NCBI GenBank assembly: GCA_017590115.1
Contig: JAGGNK010009114.1
Coordinates: 16,209,433 to 16,273,432 of the forward strand
Direction of reading: 5' to 3'
Source of the DNA: Montifringilla adamsi
Taxonomy: Eukaryota > Chordata > Aves > Passeriformes > Passeridae
DNA: 64,000 bases
Shown here in pieces: positions 37,282 through 50,000 of the stretch (positions are counted from its first letter, which is position 1; every line of letters begins with the position of its first letter). The notes below the pieces were generated by a model. The model did no database searches, was not told where the DNA came from, and saw only the letters and a list, made by a program, of their open reading frames with translations. Both the position numbers and the translations under genes were made by a program.

Positions 37282-37299
37282 TATGTGTATATACACATA
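37282..37299. repeat. 18-bp perfect palindrome
   Basis: TATGTGTATATACACATA is identical to its reverse complement. It lies in a TA/TG-rich region and probably arose from dinucleotide repeat sequence. Confidence 0.6.
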
Positions 37300-38416
37300 G
37301 AGGGGTCTCTAGAAATAAACACCACCACCACCAAACAAAAATTGTACTGTCTGATTCTAGGAGGTTGAGAAGACTTGAAGAATGATCATTTATACTTCTC
37401 AACACCAAATTAGTTAGTTTTAATATTAGCAAATGGTGATGCTCTTTCCTTCTCAGTAGGGACAGATTTTGCTCTAAGGCTCAGTTAATACTGTTTACCC
37501 TTCTACAATTATATTCACTCTGTCACTCATAGAAGCCTCTCTGCAAACCAATGTACTTTGCTTCTATATTAACTGTGATAACCAGCTATCAAGTGAATGT
37601 TCACACTGGCTTCATCTGGCAACCTCAGAATTAATAGGTATGAAAAGTGTGATAAAAACAAAAGAGAGAGAATTCACTGATGGATGTGTTGAGATCTACG
37701 TGGTAAAAATGAAATGTTATTTCAGATGTCTGTCAGTTTTCTGTGTAGATCTACAAAATAAATATTAACAAAATGTTTTAAATTAAGCACTTGATTTACA
37801 TCTCACTTTTGCTACTCCATTTGTTCCATCCTCTTAGTATGAGTCAACCACTGTACATACCAGCTTTAGCAGGCCACAAAAAGTAATTTTTGGCCTCAGA
37901 TTCGGTGATAAATTTCTCATCAGAAAATTACACGTCAGTCTAATTTCATGGCTGTATTATCCTTCTGTCTAAAAACTTAACAAACTAATTACATTCTGAA
38001 TTAACTGAAATCAGAATAAGCCCCAGACACTAGCTGCTAATCCGAAAAAATATCTCTTGACAGAAGATAGAATTAATGTGTGTCTCATCCTTTGGAGAAG
38101 TTTGCCAAAAGCAGACCCCTTACTGTTTCAGGCACATGGCCGTGTTTCTACCACTAATGCTATTTGCTGATAAAGTGTTTCTCTTTCAAAGATGTCAATG
38201 CCCCTTTGTAAGGAATTCTAGCCTAGATACACCAAAGGGATGCAAAGTGTCAGCCTAAAAACTATACTGTCAAGACAAGAGCATCCAGTGGCTCATTTTT
38301 TTCTCAAATTCCTATAAAAATGAGTTTTTCATGTCATATAGTGTTCTGCAGTCCTTTTGAAACTCTTTGGATGCTTGAAGTGTAGGGATGCAGAAGCCAG
38401 CACAACTTTTTTACAG

Positions 38417-38506
38417 TAGCCGTAGCGTGGGGAAGTAAATGAGGAAGACACTCCCAAAGGAGGCCTGGACAAGAAAAAACAGGAGATGAAAGCTCAGAAT
38501 GTGAAG
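38417..38506 (+). other. exon-like interval, probably non-coding if real
   Basis: Acceptor-like CAACTTTTTTACAG ends at 38416 and GAAG/GTATGT follows at 38506, a good donor. All three frames contain stops near the start, but an ATG at 38486 is open across the donor (MKAQNVK). If used it would suit a 5'-leader exon or a non-coding RNA exon. Splice motifs only; no further support. Confidence 0.1.
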
Positions 38507-40557
38507 GTATGTATGCATTCCTTTTTGTTTCCCTGTGTAATTTCTAAAGGAAGAGTTTCCAACCTGCACACTGTCTGGGTGACCCCAACAGCCCAAATGG
38601 CAGGATGCAGCTGTCTATACAAAAGCTTAGCCATACAGCTAATAGCAGACCTTATGTTACTGCAAAGAACTGTCTGGTATATCTGTGTGTATACAAATAT
38701 CTGCTACAGATAATTTTCACCTACCAGGTTCCTTAGTCTGCCTTTCTTCCTTGTCAATTAACATCTTTCACACTTGAGAATTGTACATACGTCCTGTGGC
38801 TGTTGCCAGCAGGACATCTCGTTTCTGCCTCCTGGCTATGTTTAAATGTTAATGACTAATTCTATAGCTAATACACGTGGTTGATTTTATCTTAATGTCT
38901 ACCAGTTAAAAATGTCACTGCTTAGACTTGTCTGAAATGAATTTTTCTAAACCATCTCTTGTCAATTACCTTTTACCATTTATAGTTCTATCTAGTAGTC
39001 TGTGTTGTCATCTGGGCTGCTAACAGGCATTTCTGCTTTCTGCCTTTGAGATGGGGAGGTGGAACAGCCAAGCCTTCAAAACAAAGCATAACCTGATGCT
39101 TCCTGATGTGGAAAAGACTACTTGGAAGGACTCAATAAATAGAAGCCAATAAACTTAACTTCCAATGCCATTAATTTTATCTATGTTTTTAGCTGCAGAA
39201 CTCTTACATAAGCGGTAATTGCTTGTTCCTGAAACCCAGTAGCAAGTTTTTATTTTTTTAAAGAAAATTATGATTCACAATCATTCATTTCAAGTAAAGA
39301 AGGTAAGCAGGAAATCAAACATCACTGTATATGTCATAATTGTCACTTTTAGTTTCAGGAAAAATATCATTTTTAGGCTAACCTAATTTATAGACTGATT
39401 ACAGAATCTTCTGTAAAGATAGTTGTGTGCATGGAGGTATGAGTAGTTTTGAGAAAAAGGAGTTTGTTAAAAGGAAAAAAATTTTGAGAGGGTCTGCTTC
39501 CATTGCTTCGCTTTTAGCTTTTATTATTTTCTTATTGTCAATATCATCTTAATTTATATAGTAGATGAAAATTCTCATTCTCAAGTGGAAAGATATTTCT
39601 CTCCTACCTCCCTGGAACTCATGCTTCTTGTATGATTTGAGTACAATGAGGTGAAGACTGGAGGCAGTCATGAAGAAGGCAATAACTAGTTCTTTATATT
39701 AATAATGCCATAGGTAAGGTTAACAAAGATCCCAGCTAACTCAGTGTGTCAAAACTAGGACTTAGAAGAGCTGATGTCAGGACCTTTGGTGATGGACAAA
39801 ACCATAGTAGGCATAGTTATGACCATGTGGGACCATTTCAGTGGCTTGAACCCAAATTATGTCACTAAAAGTCTCTGCGCTTCCAGTTATCTCCAGAGCG
39901 TGGGCTGAGATGGCCTCATAAGACACACACTCCTTTATATTTTCAAGGAAGGGCAATCTTGGCCTCAACAGTGCGTTCAGATTTGCATTTGTCAGGAGCT
40001 GTGTAGAGAAATCTCAGCATCAGATGCACATATAATAATACTGAAAATGAAGACAAGGTCCTGGAAAAGCATGTGAGTCTGGAGTGAGTAAGGACGGGGC
40101 AAACATTTGAAATAGTAGGACAGAAAATACTCTTTTGGAAAGAGTTACAATGACACCCTATTGTCCTCACTGAGTGCACCAGTATCTTTGCAAATAGGAT
40201 CCTCTGTGCCTTGTTATTCTGAAAATTGTAACAATAGCACTTCACCGTATCACAGTGGAAGTACACAGTGCTCATATGTCATGGGTGCTATGAGCCATAC
40301 ATATGTTTAAGAGATTCTCTGCAGAGAGATATTCATGCAAATTAAATCGCCATAAAGACATTTTAGAGTGGAATATTAAATTCTGATTAAATTGCTGCTC
40401 TCTAAACAACATTACCTCTTGCTAGAATCCTTCTAGAATTCAGTAAGATTTCTTACATTTTCTTTGCCTCAATTAATTTTCAAAATTAATCAGAAAATAA
40501 CTACTTCAGTGCAAATACACATTTTCTTGACATGCAGACCTCAGGATAAACAGATTC

Positions 40558-40650
40558 ATATTCCAGAAAGATTTTCAGCAGCACAAATTTTCCAGCACAA
40601 ATATTCCAGAAAGAAACAGCACAAATATTCCAGAAAGATTTTCAACAGCT
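40558..40650 (+). repeat. short tandem array of an AT-rich unit
   Basis: The phrase ATATTCCAGAAAG occurs at 40558, 40601 and 40625, and CAGCACAAAT recurs between the copies. Spacings of 43 and 24 bases suggest a 24-base unit with an earlier copy extended by about 19 bases. Confidence 0.7.
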
Positions 40651-41274
40651 TCCAGGTTTAAAACAGAGGACTTGAGTGTATGCTCTTAGATAGCTGTACA
40701 CTTTCACTTTGAGGCAGTTGACAACAGATGCAAAACAACCCATTTTTTAACAATTTCTGTTGATGTTAGAACACTATGTTACATAGTGATGTCACATCAG
40801 TGATATACCTGAAACACTGGTTTTAAACTCTAGCAGAGGCCTAGCCCCGATTTAGAACTGATAGCGTTACTATCTTTTCCTTCTTTTGCACAGTTGACAA
40901 TACATTTCTGTATTATCAAAATCTGATCTTGCCAAAGAAGAGTTCCTTAGGTTGTGACATGGTACATCAAGCCATGCTGCCTATTTCTTTTCTATTTCTT
41001 TTCAGTTTCTAGAATTAGATAGAAGAAGAGAAATTTAAGAGCAATTCTTGTAGCAAAAGCTGTGTGGAACTCTGGCGGCAAAAGTTTCTTAGTTCTGTTT
41101 ACCTATGCAATAGGTTCCTCCAGTGAATCAAAAAATTATGAGTTGTAATTTCCTCTCACTGTATAACTCTAAACTATTCTGAAAAAACCCAGTAGATATG
41201 GCTCTCTGACTATCATGATAAAGCACTTAAGAAACTCCAGCTCTGGTAAAGCTCCTTCTGCTCAGGCCCTTAGT

Positions 41275-41292
41275 AAAAAAAAAAAAAAAAAA
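41275..41292 (+). repeat. poly-A run (18 A)
   Basis: A18 followed by G and A7. No polyadenylation signal or gene-like body upstream. Confidence 0.85.
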
Positions 41293-41743
41293 GAAAAAAA
41301 TATCCAAACAGGAGATAAAGGTTCTATCAAGACTTGAATGATGCGCATCAGCAAATGCATGAAAATGCTACCACACAAAAATCTGTTCTCGCAATAATGT
41401 GTCCCTTTCTGAAGCACTTTTATTTAGCATGTAAAATTTGTGTGTGCGGTGTGTCCATGCTCTCTGGCCCCACACATTCACAAATGCATACATACACACA
41501 TCCACACATAAAACTCTGTAGAGAGAGGCATGAAAGGAGGACATCTAATCTGCTGAAACACTCATTCCTAGCACATCTTAGGAGGAAGCACAAACTGGAA
41601 GCAAATTTATGAGGGTCAATGACAGCAGCTACTGCCACCTGGAGAAACTCCAGGATAGCCTGTGACTGGTGAAGAGGAGAGCCTCGAGGAAGTCAAGTAA
41701 CTGTACAGACCTCTGATGTCAGAATACCTTGATGTGTACCCAC

Positions 41744-41862
41744 CTGTAGTTGGTTAGCTTGTCTGCAGTTACATAATTTTTACAAACCTCAGTACAATTT
41801 GGTGGGTAAGGCATTTTCAGACAGTAGAGGACTTTCCAATTGGCAGAAGCGTCTTCCTCCTC
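41744..41862 (-). other. candidate internal coding exon (119 nt)
   Basis: On the minus strand TTATTTATTTCCAG abuts 41862, a textbook acceptor, and CAG/GTGGGT follows at 41744. The interval is open for 39 codons plus two bases. It encodes a varied, protein-like sequence beginning EEEDASANWKVLYCLKMPYP and continuing with PNCTEVCKNYVTADKLTNY; it has three cysteines, a tryptophan and a possible glycosylation site (NCT), suggestive of an extracellular or lumenal segment. I do not recognise the protein. This is the most coding-like of the splice-bounded intervals, but roughly one in six random intervals this long would be open in some frame, so it remains a candidate. Confidence 0.3.
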
Positions 41863-43717
41863 CTGGAAATAAATAACTTTAATGTGGTCAGAAATGGCTG
41901 AGACAGCAAGGAGATCTGACACTATTTCTTTTCCTTAGCTACTGCTGCTGATGAGCAGTATTTAACCTTCCATAAGAGGGTTCTGTTCCTTATTTATTTA
42001 GAGCAGTTTGATTCCATAGGATTTGACAGTTTTCTGACATCCTCCAAATTCATTCAATAATAACAGAGATAATGACAATATCATTTAGAAATCTCTCACA
42101 TGCTGTATATGAATGGAGCTACATATCTGCTGTAAGTAACAGAATAATGAAACAGCAAATTGTTTTGTAGAGGGAGCTGAAATGAGATTGTACTATGCTG
42201 CCAAAAGAGACAAAAAGAGACAGATGAATTTTGGAAGGACAAGAAATTGTTATACCCCTGAGAACTGCTGGTTGTTATTTCATACCTCAAGGATGTACAA
42301 GCTCTTCCCATCTTGGCAAGAGGTAAAAAACCCTGATCAATTCATAAACCTCTAAAATTCTATAGAGAGGAAGCAAGCAGTTCCTTCCACTTAGCGACTG
42401 AAGGAACTCAGCTGAAATTTTCAACCTGTATATTTGCTGATTAAATCAACAAATGCCACTGAGAGCCACTGAGAATTCAAGCCCTCAGAAGCAATCCTAG
42501 GTAATTCTGATAGAAGTAACCCTGCTCCCTATGTATTCCACAAGACTTTAACCTAAATGTCCACAAATGTTTTCTTTCCCAACAGTGCAGCAGATGCCTG
42601 GAACTTGAATGGTCTTGCAAAAATAGGCAGCACTATAGAGCAATGGGATGGGAAATAGGACAAATGGGATTTCTTACCTTAGTCAGAATCCTGTTCTGGA
42701 CTGCAGCCAAACCCAGTTTGTTTTTTTTTAAAAGACACCCAAAAGTCCAGGTACAGGAATGTATTTCCTGGGTAATAAATTCTGTGGAAAATCTGATGGT
42801 TTATACGTGTATAAGAAATAATAACATAGGGTTCATTACTCCTGAGGAGCACATGAAGAACACAGAACAAGAGCAGTTAATTAAAATCACCATAAAGCAA
42901 ACAAGAATGTGCATCAACAAATAATATTCTTGGTGAAGTTGAATGCCTTTCAGACCTATTTGTGAAAACTGTGTACTCTATGAGTTTACCAATCATGAAT
43001 GCAGTATTAAGTTTCACCAACCATTATGGCTCATACTGCAGCAGACTCACAACAAGGAGTAAGGGGGTGCAAGGTTTCATTTCATTCAGTAATTTGCTGT
43101 TTGGTATATGTTATGTTGCATAAAATGCAATAATGTCTCTCCTACTAACATACTGCTAGGCTCCCATACATAAAATATGATTAAAAAATCATATAAGGCA
43201 GAACTCCAAGAACTTGAAACGATTCTGCAAAGGCTAAAGGGTAGGACCTGCAAAAACTCTTTCATATAATTTCTTAAATACACTGCTTACTATACTTTTA
43301 TGTTGTTTAAATACATGTATGATAAATTATTCAAGATTGTCTTCTGGTGTAAATTAGAATAGCTCTAGAAAATGTAAAGTAATGGAATTACTATTAATTC
43401 AATTCAGTACCTTCAGGATTATCAATTAAATAAAAAAGCAAAATCTAATATTCTATTACCACAGTGATATTTTTTTTCTCTTTTTGCTTCATTAATTAAA
43501 AAGTGAGCTTTTCATTACATGTTATTGTGAAAATGAAGGATAGGAATAAAAATAGGACAGAATGAGTAATGTTTTGAGATTCTAAAGAGGTATAATTTTG
43601 TGTTTAGAAATACTAAGACATAGGCAGTAGGAGCTTTTGAACTGGGGTCAATACTCTCAGCTCTTACCTGGCTGTCCTTTTCCAAGTAGAGTTTGAGTAC
43701 AACTTTTGTCTTTTAAG

Positions 43718-44054
43718 ATTAACTTCAAAGAATATTGAGATGTTTTATAAACACATTTCTGAGATGTATAAAATACTGTATCTCTACTGCATAAATTCTC
43801 TTCACCTGGATGGGCATCCTGTATCATATTCAGAACATGCAGAAAAGGGTCTTATGGATATTTTCATCTCTCACTCTTCACACTGCCAAAACCATAACCC
43901 AAGAAACAAGTGTGTGAACTTCAAAACTGGACTAGATGACATGAGAAGACATCTCAAGGGATTGCAAAGGGATAATCCCAGAAAGACTCATCAAAAGGAG
44001 ATGGAAGAAGAGATTTATCTTTCAGAGCATGAGCACTCTGCCATAATTTGTCAG
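43718..44054 (+). other. candidate exon, 112 open codons with a strong donor
   Basis: Acceptor-like ACTTTTGTCTTTTAAG ends at 43717 and CAG/GTATGT follows at 44054. Between them one frame is open throughout (one base plus 112 codons), including an ATG at 43740. The C-terminal half is charged (for example GLDDMRRHLKGLQRDNPRKT). No domain recognised. The whole open frame (122 codons from the ATG to a stop at 44108) is within the length expected by chance for this window, so the donor at its end is the main extra support. Confidence 0.13.
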
Positions 44055-47000
44055 GTATGTATGATTCCTCATTGCATTTGGCACTGGGAACCTAAATCAC
44101 ACATCTGACTGTGTAAATATCCTGGATTTCATTGCATTGCCTCATCTTAAATTACAAATGAAAATATCTTTTGTCTGAGTCATTGTCTTTGCAAGAAGAA
44201 TTTTCCCCATGTGATCATTAGGTACTATCCAGCTCATATATATTAGAAGGCACAGGAAGCAACAATTTCCTAGCAGTGACTCTCCAAAGCCCACTTCATA
44301 AGGACTGAAGCACAGAAGAAGTGTAAGGTAGGACAGCTTTGCTGTTATATACACATAACGTGTCTCTCCATCATTTCTACAGGAGTGAAAACTATAATGA
44401 ATCATCTGAAACTGCAAAAGGAATTAAAACTGAATTCATTGCAGAATATTATGGTTAGTTTTCCCACCTGTGGTGAAAAATAGAGGATTTTTAATGATCA
44501 TGGGATACCTTTGACCATAGTTCATCTCTTCTTATTCCTACCACACTGAGTCCTTACCACACAGAAGAGTTCCAACTTCCCATATCCCTTTTCTACTGTG
44601 CCACATGATTTCAATAATCCTTGGGGCATTGCATGGTTCTTTTACACACAAAACTCCTGACTCTATAGCTATATGGATGATGAGTTGTTCCAAACAGACA
44701 TGCTGACCCAGATTATTGCAACTGCCAGGAATAAAGAATACACCCCTGCCGGTCTATAGCTGCTTTATCCTATAAATCAGACCAAGAAATCTGCTGAGAC
44801 ACTTCTTCAACAAAAAGAGTACTTTTGTCAAATATTACAAGATAGACTTGCAATCTTTGGACACGGCTTCAGGGAGCCAGATAATCCAAGCTCTTGTGAC
44901 CAGCAGGAAGCTGTTGGAAAGACAGCTTCAAGACTTCATGAGGGCTATTTCTTTTTTACATAGATTCCTAGATCTTTCAGATTGTAAAGAGGGTTGTCAG
45001 ATATAGCTTCTGATGGAAAAGGAGACTGCTAATAAGGAAAGGTCTCAAAGAAGTGGATTGGGTGAAAACAAAATCTTTATCCTCACAGAAATATCAATGC
45101 TCTCACATTTCTCTGCTTCCTGGATGTACTCTGCTTCCTGCACAAGGGTACCTTCTGTCCATTCCTACACTGCTCCACTTCTCCTGGCATTGATGAGTTA
45201 CTGTTCATCAGCATAATTTACAGAGAACTTGAGTGGAGAAGTGCAAGCTAAAGGATGCATAAAGATCTACATAGAGACCTGGAGTTTCAGCTGTGTGTAA
45301 CTGACTGGAAGGTCTGCACTTTTTCAGTCAGGTCTTCAGATAAAATGTAGGGGCTGTTTACAAGAATGAACTGCTCATATTCTTACTGAGTCTGTGAAAA
45401 TGAATGTGCATGACAGTTAAATTATGGTATATTCAGGTTTCTCACAGCATATTTGAGCTTTTAGGACTTACTTTGCAGGAAATTAGGCTGGGGGTCTTTA
45501 ATGGACCTAAGGTAGTTAGCTGATATTTAGCTGATTTGGGGCTCTGGGTGAAAGCAAGGAGGAAAGAAGGGATGAACTTTAGTACACCAAAGGAAAAAAA
45601 TAATCTTTTTTTAATTCATGTACAAAGACATTTTTTGAAAAACTTCCTGATTTTTTATTATAGTAGTAAAAAAGTTCCACTTTTTGGATTTTTTTTCCTA
45701 AATCTACATATTTTCAGCTTTTTCAATATAATTTCTTTGGATCCAAAGTGTTTCTTACTGTATTTGCATAAAAATGACAGCACAGACAACCTCACTTTAG
45801 TTGTAGTCTCAGAAATACTGAAATACAAACAAAAGGGAATAATATGTCTCAGGAGAAACAAAGTAAAATAGCAGGAAAATCTTGGTCAAATAGGTTGTCT
45901 TAGAGAAACTAATAACTCCAGAATTTGCTGCTAATTATGACTTCAGATGCGGTATATGTATTTATTTATAAAAATTAAAAAATTTTTTTTGTTACCTAAG
46001 TCTCTTTAAAAGACAGAATTGAAATTATTTCAAAGTTTACACACTGTAACTGGTAAATTTGCCATATTTATCTGAAAAACAAAAAAGGATATATCTACAG
46101 GTTTTCATAGAAACCACTCCTTTCCATCATCTTCCCAACTGCTTTGGCTTGCCAGTTTCTTCACTTGTTTCAAGGAGAGCATGAATTCCTTTATTATTCC
46201 TGTATTCACAGTTGATAAAAATCTGATCCAGCTCTCATCCTGCCCTACCCTAATTGCTTAAAGCTTTTTGTTTTGTCTTCCCCCTGCCAACCTCATTCTT
46301 CTGCAAAACTCTCTTGTGTGCAAGTCATAAGACAGAACACAGATAAACCCATCTTTGAGCACACTGAAGATGCTTGTTAAAAAGCAGTGTTATTCTTCTC
46401 TTTAGTTTAAAACATGACAAAATCAATTTTTAAAGCTTCACATCTTAAAGTGATTTTGAAGCTCTGAAAACTTTAAGTGATGCGCAAATGGCAGAATCAT
46501 ATCACATTGCCAATCAGTTGCTTGCTACAAACTCAATTTTCCATGCTGCTTCAAAAGCATGGTATAATCAACAAGTAAGCCTTTAAAATGCAAATTAAAC
46601 AAAGTGCACCTTTAGATTGAAACAAGATATTACTCATTTCTTCACACACCAAGACCAGAAAAGTCTATTTTACCACATCACATAGAAAGTGGCACAAAGT
46701 TACTGGAGTATTTCAGAGGTCATTTTACCCAGATATCCCAGTACTGAACCCCCTTGCTTTAATTTTTAAGACCTGGGATTATTTAATGTAATTAATATTT
46801 GCAAGCTATCCACACAGAACAGATTAGTGTTGCAAGTATCATGGAACTATTCCCATCAGACACATGCTCCTTGCTTCAGAGAACATGGAAATGAAAAAAC
46901 AACAAACTAACAGCAGAATGTCTTTCTTATGAAAAATATGAGAGGAAAAAACTTTCTGGTGTTCTCCAGAGGAGAAAGCAGAAAGGGAAGCCAACGGCAT

Positions 47001-50000
47001 CTAAAAATGTTCATAATACTGATAATTGTGCTGAGGGAAAAACAGGCAATTCAATTGGGTTTCTCCAGGCTGCTCTCTCCAAATCCCCTGCCAGCTGCCC
47101 CCATTACTGAGAGGGAAGTGAAATGTATTTATGCTTTCCAAGGACGGAAAGAATTACCATTCCTGAAAAAAACCCAGTACTTCTTTTCCTTACCACAGAA
47201 ATGTGTTCAAATAGGTGACAATGCATTACCTTGCATAAACAGTATATAAAAAAATCTCTTCTTGTTTTAAAAGCACGAATGATTGCAAGCCTGATATCTT
47301 ACCCAATAGACATTTAATTTACACTTAGTCCTAGAAAACTGCTTCTCATTCAATGTTGACTTTGTGGTTTTCATTGCTAGGTCTGGTTATCCTTTCTGAT
47401 TAAAACTGATATTCTTTCTTTAGCCTCTGCTATCAGATGTTTTCCTATAGTTTAAATAACTCTCCCTGGTAATTTAAATTGCCCCTCAACTGCCTCTACA
47501 AATTTCTCTCTGCTTCCTTGCATTATTTTCAGTGATCTTTTCCATGAGTCTTCTGGAAGTGCAAACACCAGAACTGGATACTGTACAGAGAGCATTTAGA
47601 AACAAAGCTGTGTTGGGGTTTGGTGTTTGTATCACAGAACAAATAACACTGATGGAATGCACGAAAAACAAGGGTAGAAATGAATTTTTGTCCAAATTGT
47701 ATATGAATATTCAAGATACCTTTACATTATGTGTTAATAGGTCAAAACTTATCTGGATCTCAAAGCTGGAAGCCTAATCCTGGATTACAGATTTACAGTG
47801 GAAATCCTTCTTCCCAGGACACCTAGCCCTTAATTCCTCCTTTCCGATATTCTCTAGTGGCTAAAGTGCTACAGTCTTGTGACTACAGGAGCTGAAGTTC
47901 AGTGAATTTATTATGCTAAAAGCAAGTGCAAAAACAGGCTTAATGGAGCACTAGACAAATTCAGTTGAATTAGGGTCTGGTACTTCGACAGTGAAAATTA
48001 GGATGGAAATATGAATAAGTCTGGATGTTTGTATTACAAATGCTCAGCAGTGAATTCACAGAGTTGGGAACAAAGCAGCCACAAATAATTATAGCAGTTA
48101 TGGAAAGTTTACTAAAGGCTCATAATGCAAATTATTTCAGGAGCCTGAGATAACAGAAGGAGGGAAGTAAGCTGAGCCTTGCACAGAACTAAGATGTGCT
48201 AACTGCTCGTGAACAGCTCTACTAAAGCAGTGCTGAAAAGTTTGAGTTTTCAGTACTGCCCAATAAGCGGTAAATTTTGACATTTCCCTCCTATAAAGCT
48301 GAACTTAAAGACTTGTCACAGGCTTTTCTACATTTGAGACGATAGCTTATTGCCTTTAAAAATAAGCCACATCCTATTATGTCAGTCTGACTTCTGGAAC
48401 ATAAAGACAAGGGAAAAACTGCAAAGACAGGACTGCCTGGAAAATATAATCCTCAAAAAAAACCACCAGATCTTATTTTCTTACCAAGGCATCAGTATAC
48501 TCATTAGGTTGAATTTTCATTTTCAGAAGAAGGGAAAGAAAAATATGAGCAGCAGTGTATGTCATGTGGCTCTTCCTCCTCACACCTGCTAAATGCTTTC
48601 TGCACATCAATGCCTACCCAGGAGAACGGCTGCCAACTCCCAATCTGTCCTGTGCGTGACCAGCCAGCAAGCAGGGTATTTCTTACCAAAATACTGTTAT
48701 TGTAGGAAGGAAAATTCCAGTGCTCCTTCAACAATTGCAGTTTAAATCCATTCTAGCAGTGGTCCTCATACTTGATGCACTGAAAAATGCCATCATTTTA
48801 ACAGCTCATGGACTAAAACCTATACCCCATCTATATGCTTTTTTTTTGATACTAAAATTCTCTTGATAAAAAAAGGATATGGATAAGTGCTGAGCAGGAG
48901 TCCATGGAACCTGTAATTTTGTTCACTTGTACAAAAGAGACAATCATGCCTCTATTTCAGGAGAAATAGAACTTTATTTGAATGATCATTTTTCCGATTA
49001 GTTTGCTTGCAGTTCCAGCAGTGGAATATGCATACTAGTTTATTTTGTGAACCTAAGGCCTCATTTTAACTTCAATGAGAACATTTCAGCACATGATCTT
49101 TAGGCTTACAGGAAGTTTACCTTTATATTTCTTGTCTTTAAAACTGAAAAAAAAACACCTACTAGATCTAGCCACCAAGGTCTCATCTCTTTCTGTTGAG
49201 TATTTCTAGTTCAAGAGCCTTTCTAAATAGTGATAAAGGTTAGCTTATAATGTCTATTTTTATGCCTGATAAACAGTCATAGTCCGTGCTACTAGAGCTG
49301 GCTTGGAAATGCTAGAGAAGCATAGAGCTTCGATGGGAGATTTAACTGAATTATCAGAAAGAACTCTTAAGTCCAAAAAATTTGACATAACACTTTTAAA
49401 AGACATCTAACACTTTCAACATCTAAGGAAGTACCTACTTTAGTCTTAAAATATCTTGGAAACTCCTAATAAAAGCTGGAAAAGCACCTCAGGTTTGTGA
49501 CAGTAGGGTCTCTTTGGACCCCCTTTAAAAATGTAGCTTGGGCAGCTACAGCTCTTTAGAGGGACCCTTCTGCCAAAGTACTAAAAGGAGCCTGCAGTGC
49601 TAACCAAGTGTCCTGCTTTTGGTGCTGTTTGCCTGTTGGAAGCAATCCTACAGGAGTTAACAGCTCTCTGGAAGCAACAACATCTATGAGTTTAAACAGC
49701 TGCCATCTTATTTGTAGCTTGCTCTTCATCACAGTATCTGAGTGAAAAAGGAACCCAGGGGATTACAAACACAAAGTATAAAAGCATGTCTTTCTCTGCA
49801 TGATCAATAGATCTAGTGATCCTATTTCTTCATTCTTGACTACACTACACAAAATACAGTGGATAAATAAAACAGAGAAGTCAGTTGAATATTTCAGCTT
49901 GCTGGACAAGAGGATGCCTGCAGGTGTGTTTGTGCACATACATCTGAGAATTCTTTAATCTTATGCCATCTTTGGTAATGACTGAAAAATGTGCAAAATC

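Larger units (their letters stand above)
30768..40557. other. long non-coding stretch, no recognised gene
   Basis: AT-rich sequence with short unrecognised frames. It contains hairpin 31258-31281, a locally GC-richer 31700-31900 segment open on both strands (plus 31673-31915, minus 31723-31908), an A12 run at about 33477-33488, the 18-bp palindrome at 37282-37299 and a weak plus-strand exon-like interval at 38417-38506. The 125-codon minus frame at 37055-37432 spans the palindrome and simple sequence and is not convincing. No transposable element recognised. Confidence 0.6.

Noticed and set aside
37055..37432. 125-codon minus-strand frame with a tryptophan run
   Set aside because: The tryptophans come from an ACC simple repeat and the frame runs through a palindromic TA/TG tract.
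42676..42720. AAG/GTAAGA donor on the minus strand with a short open stretch before it
   Set aside because: The only acceptor-like site nearby leaves about 23 bases, and the open frame runs into a lysine-coding A-run.
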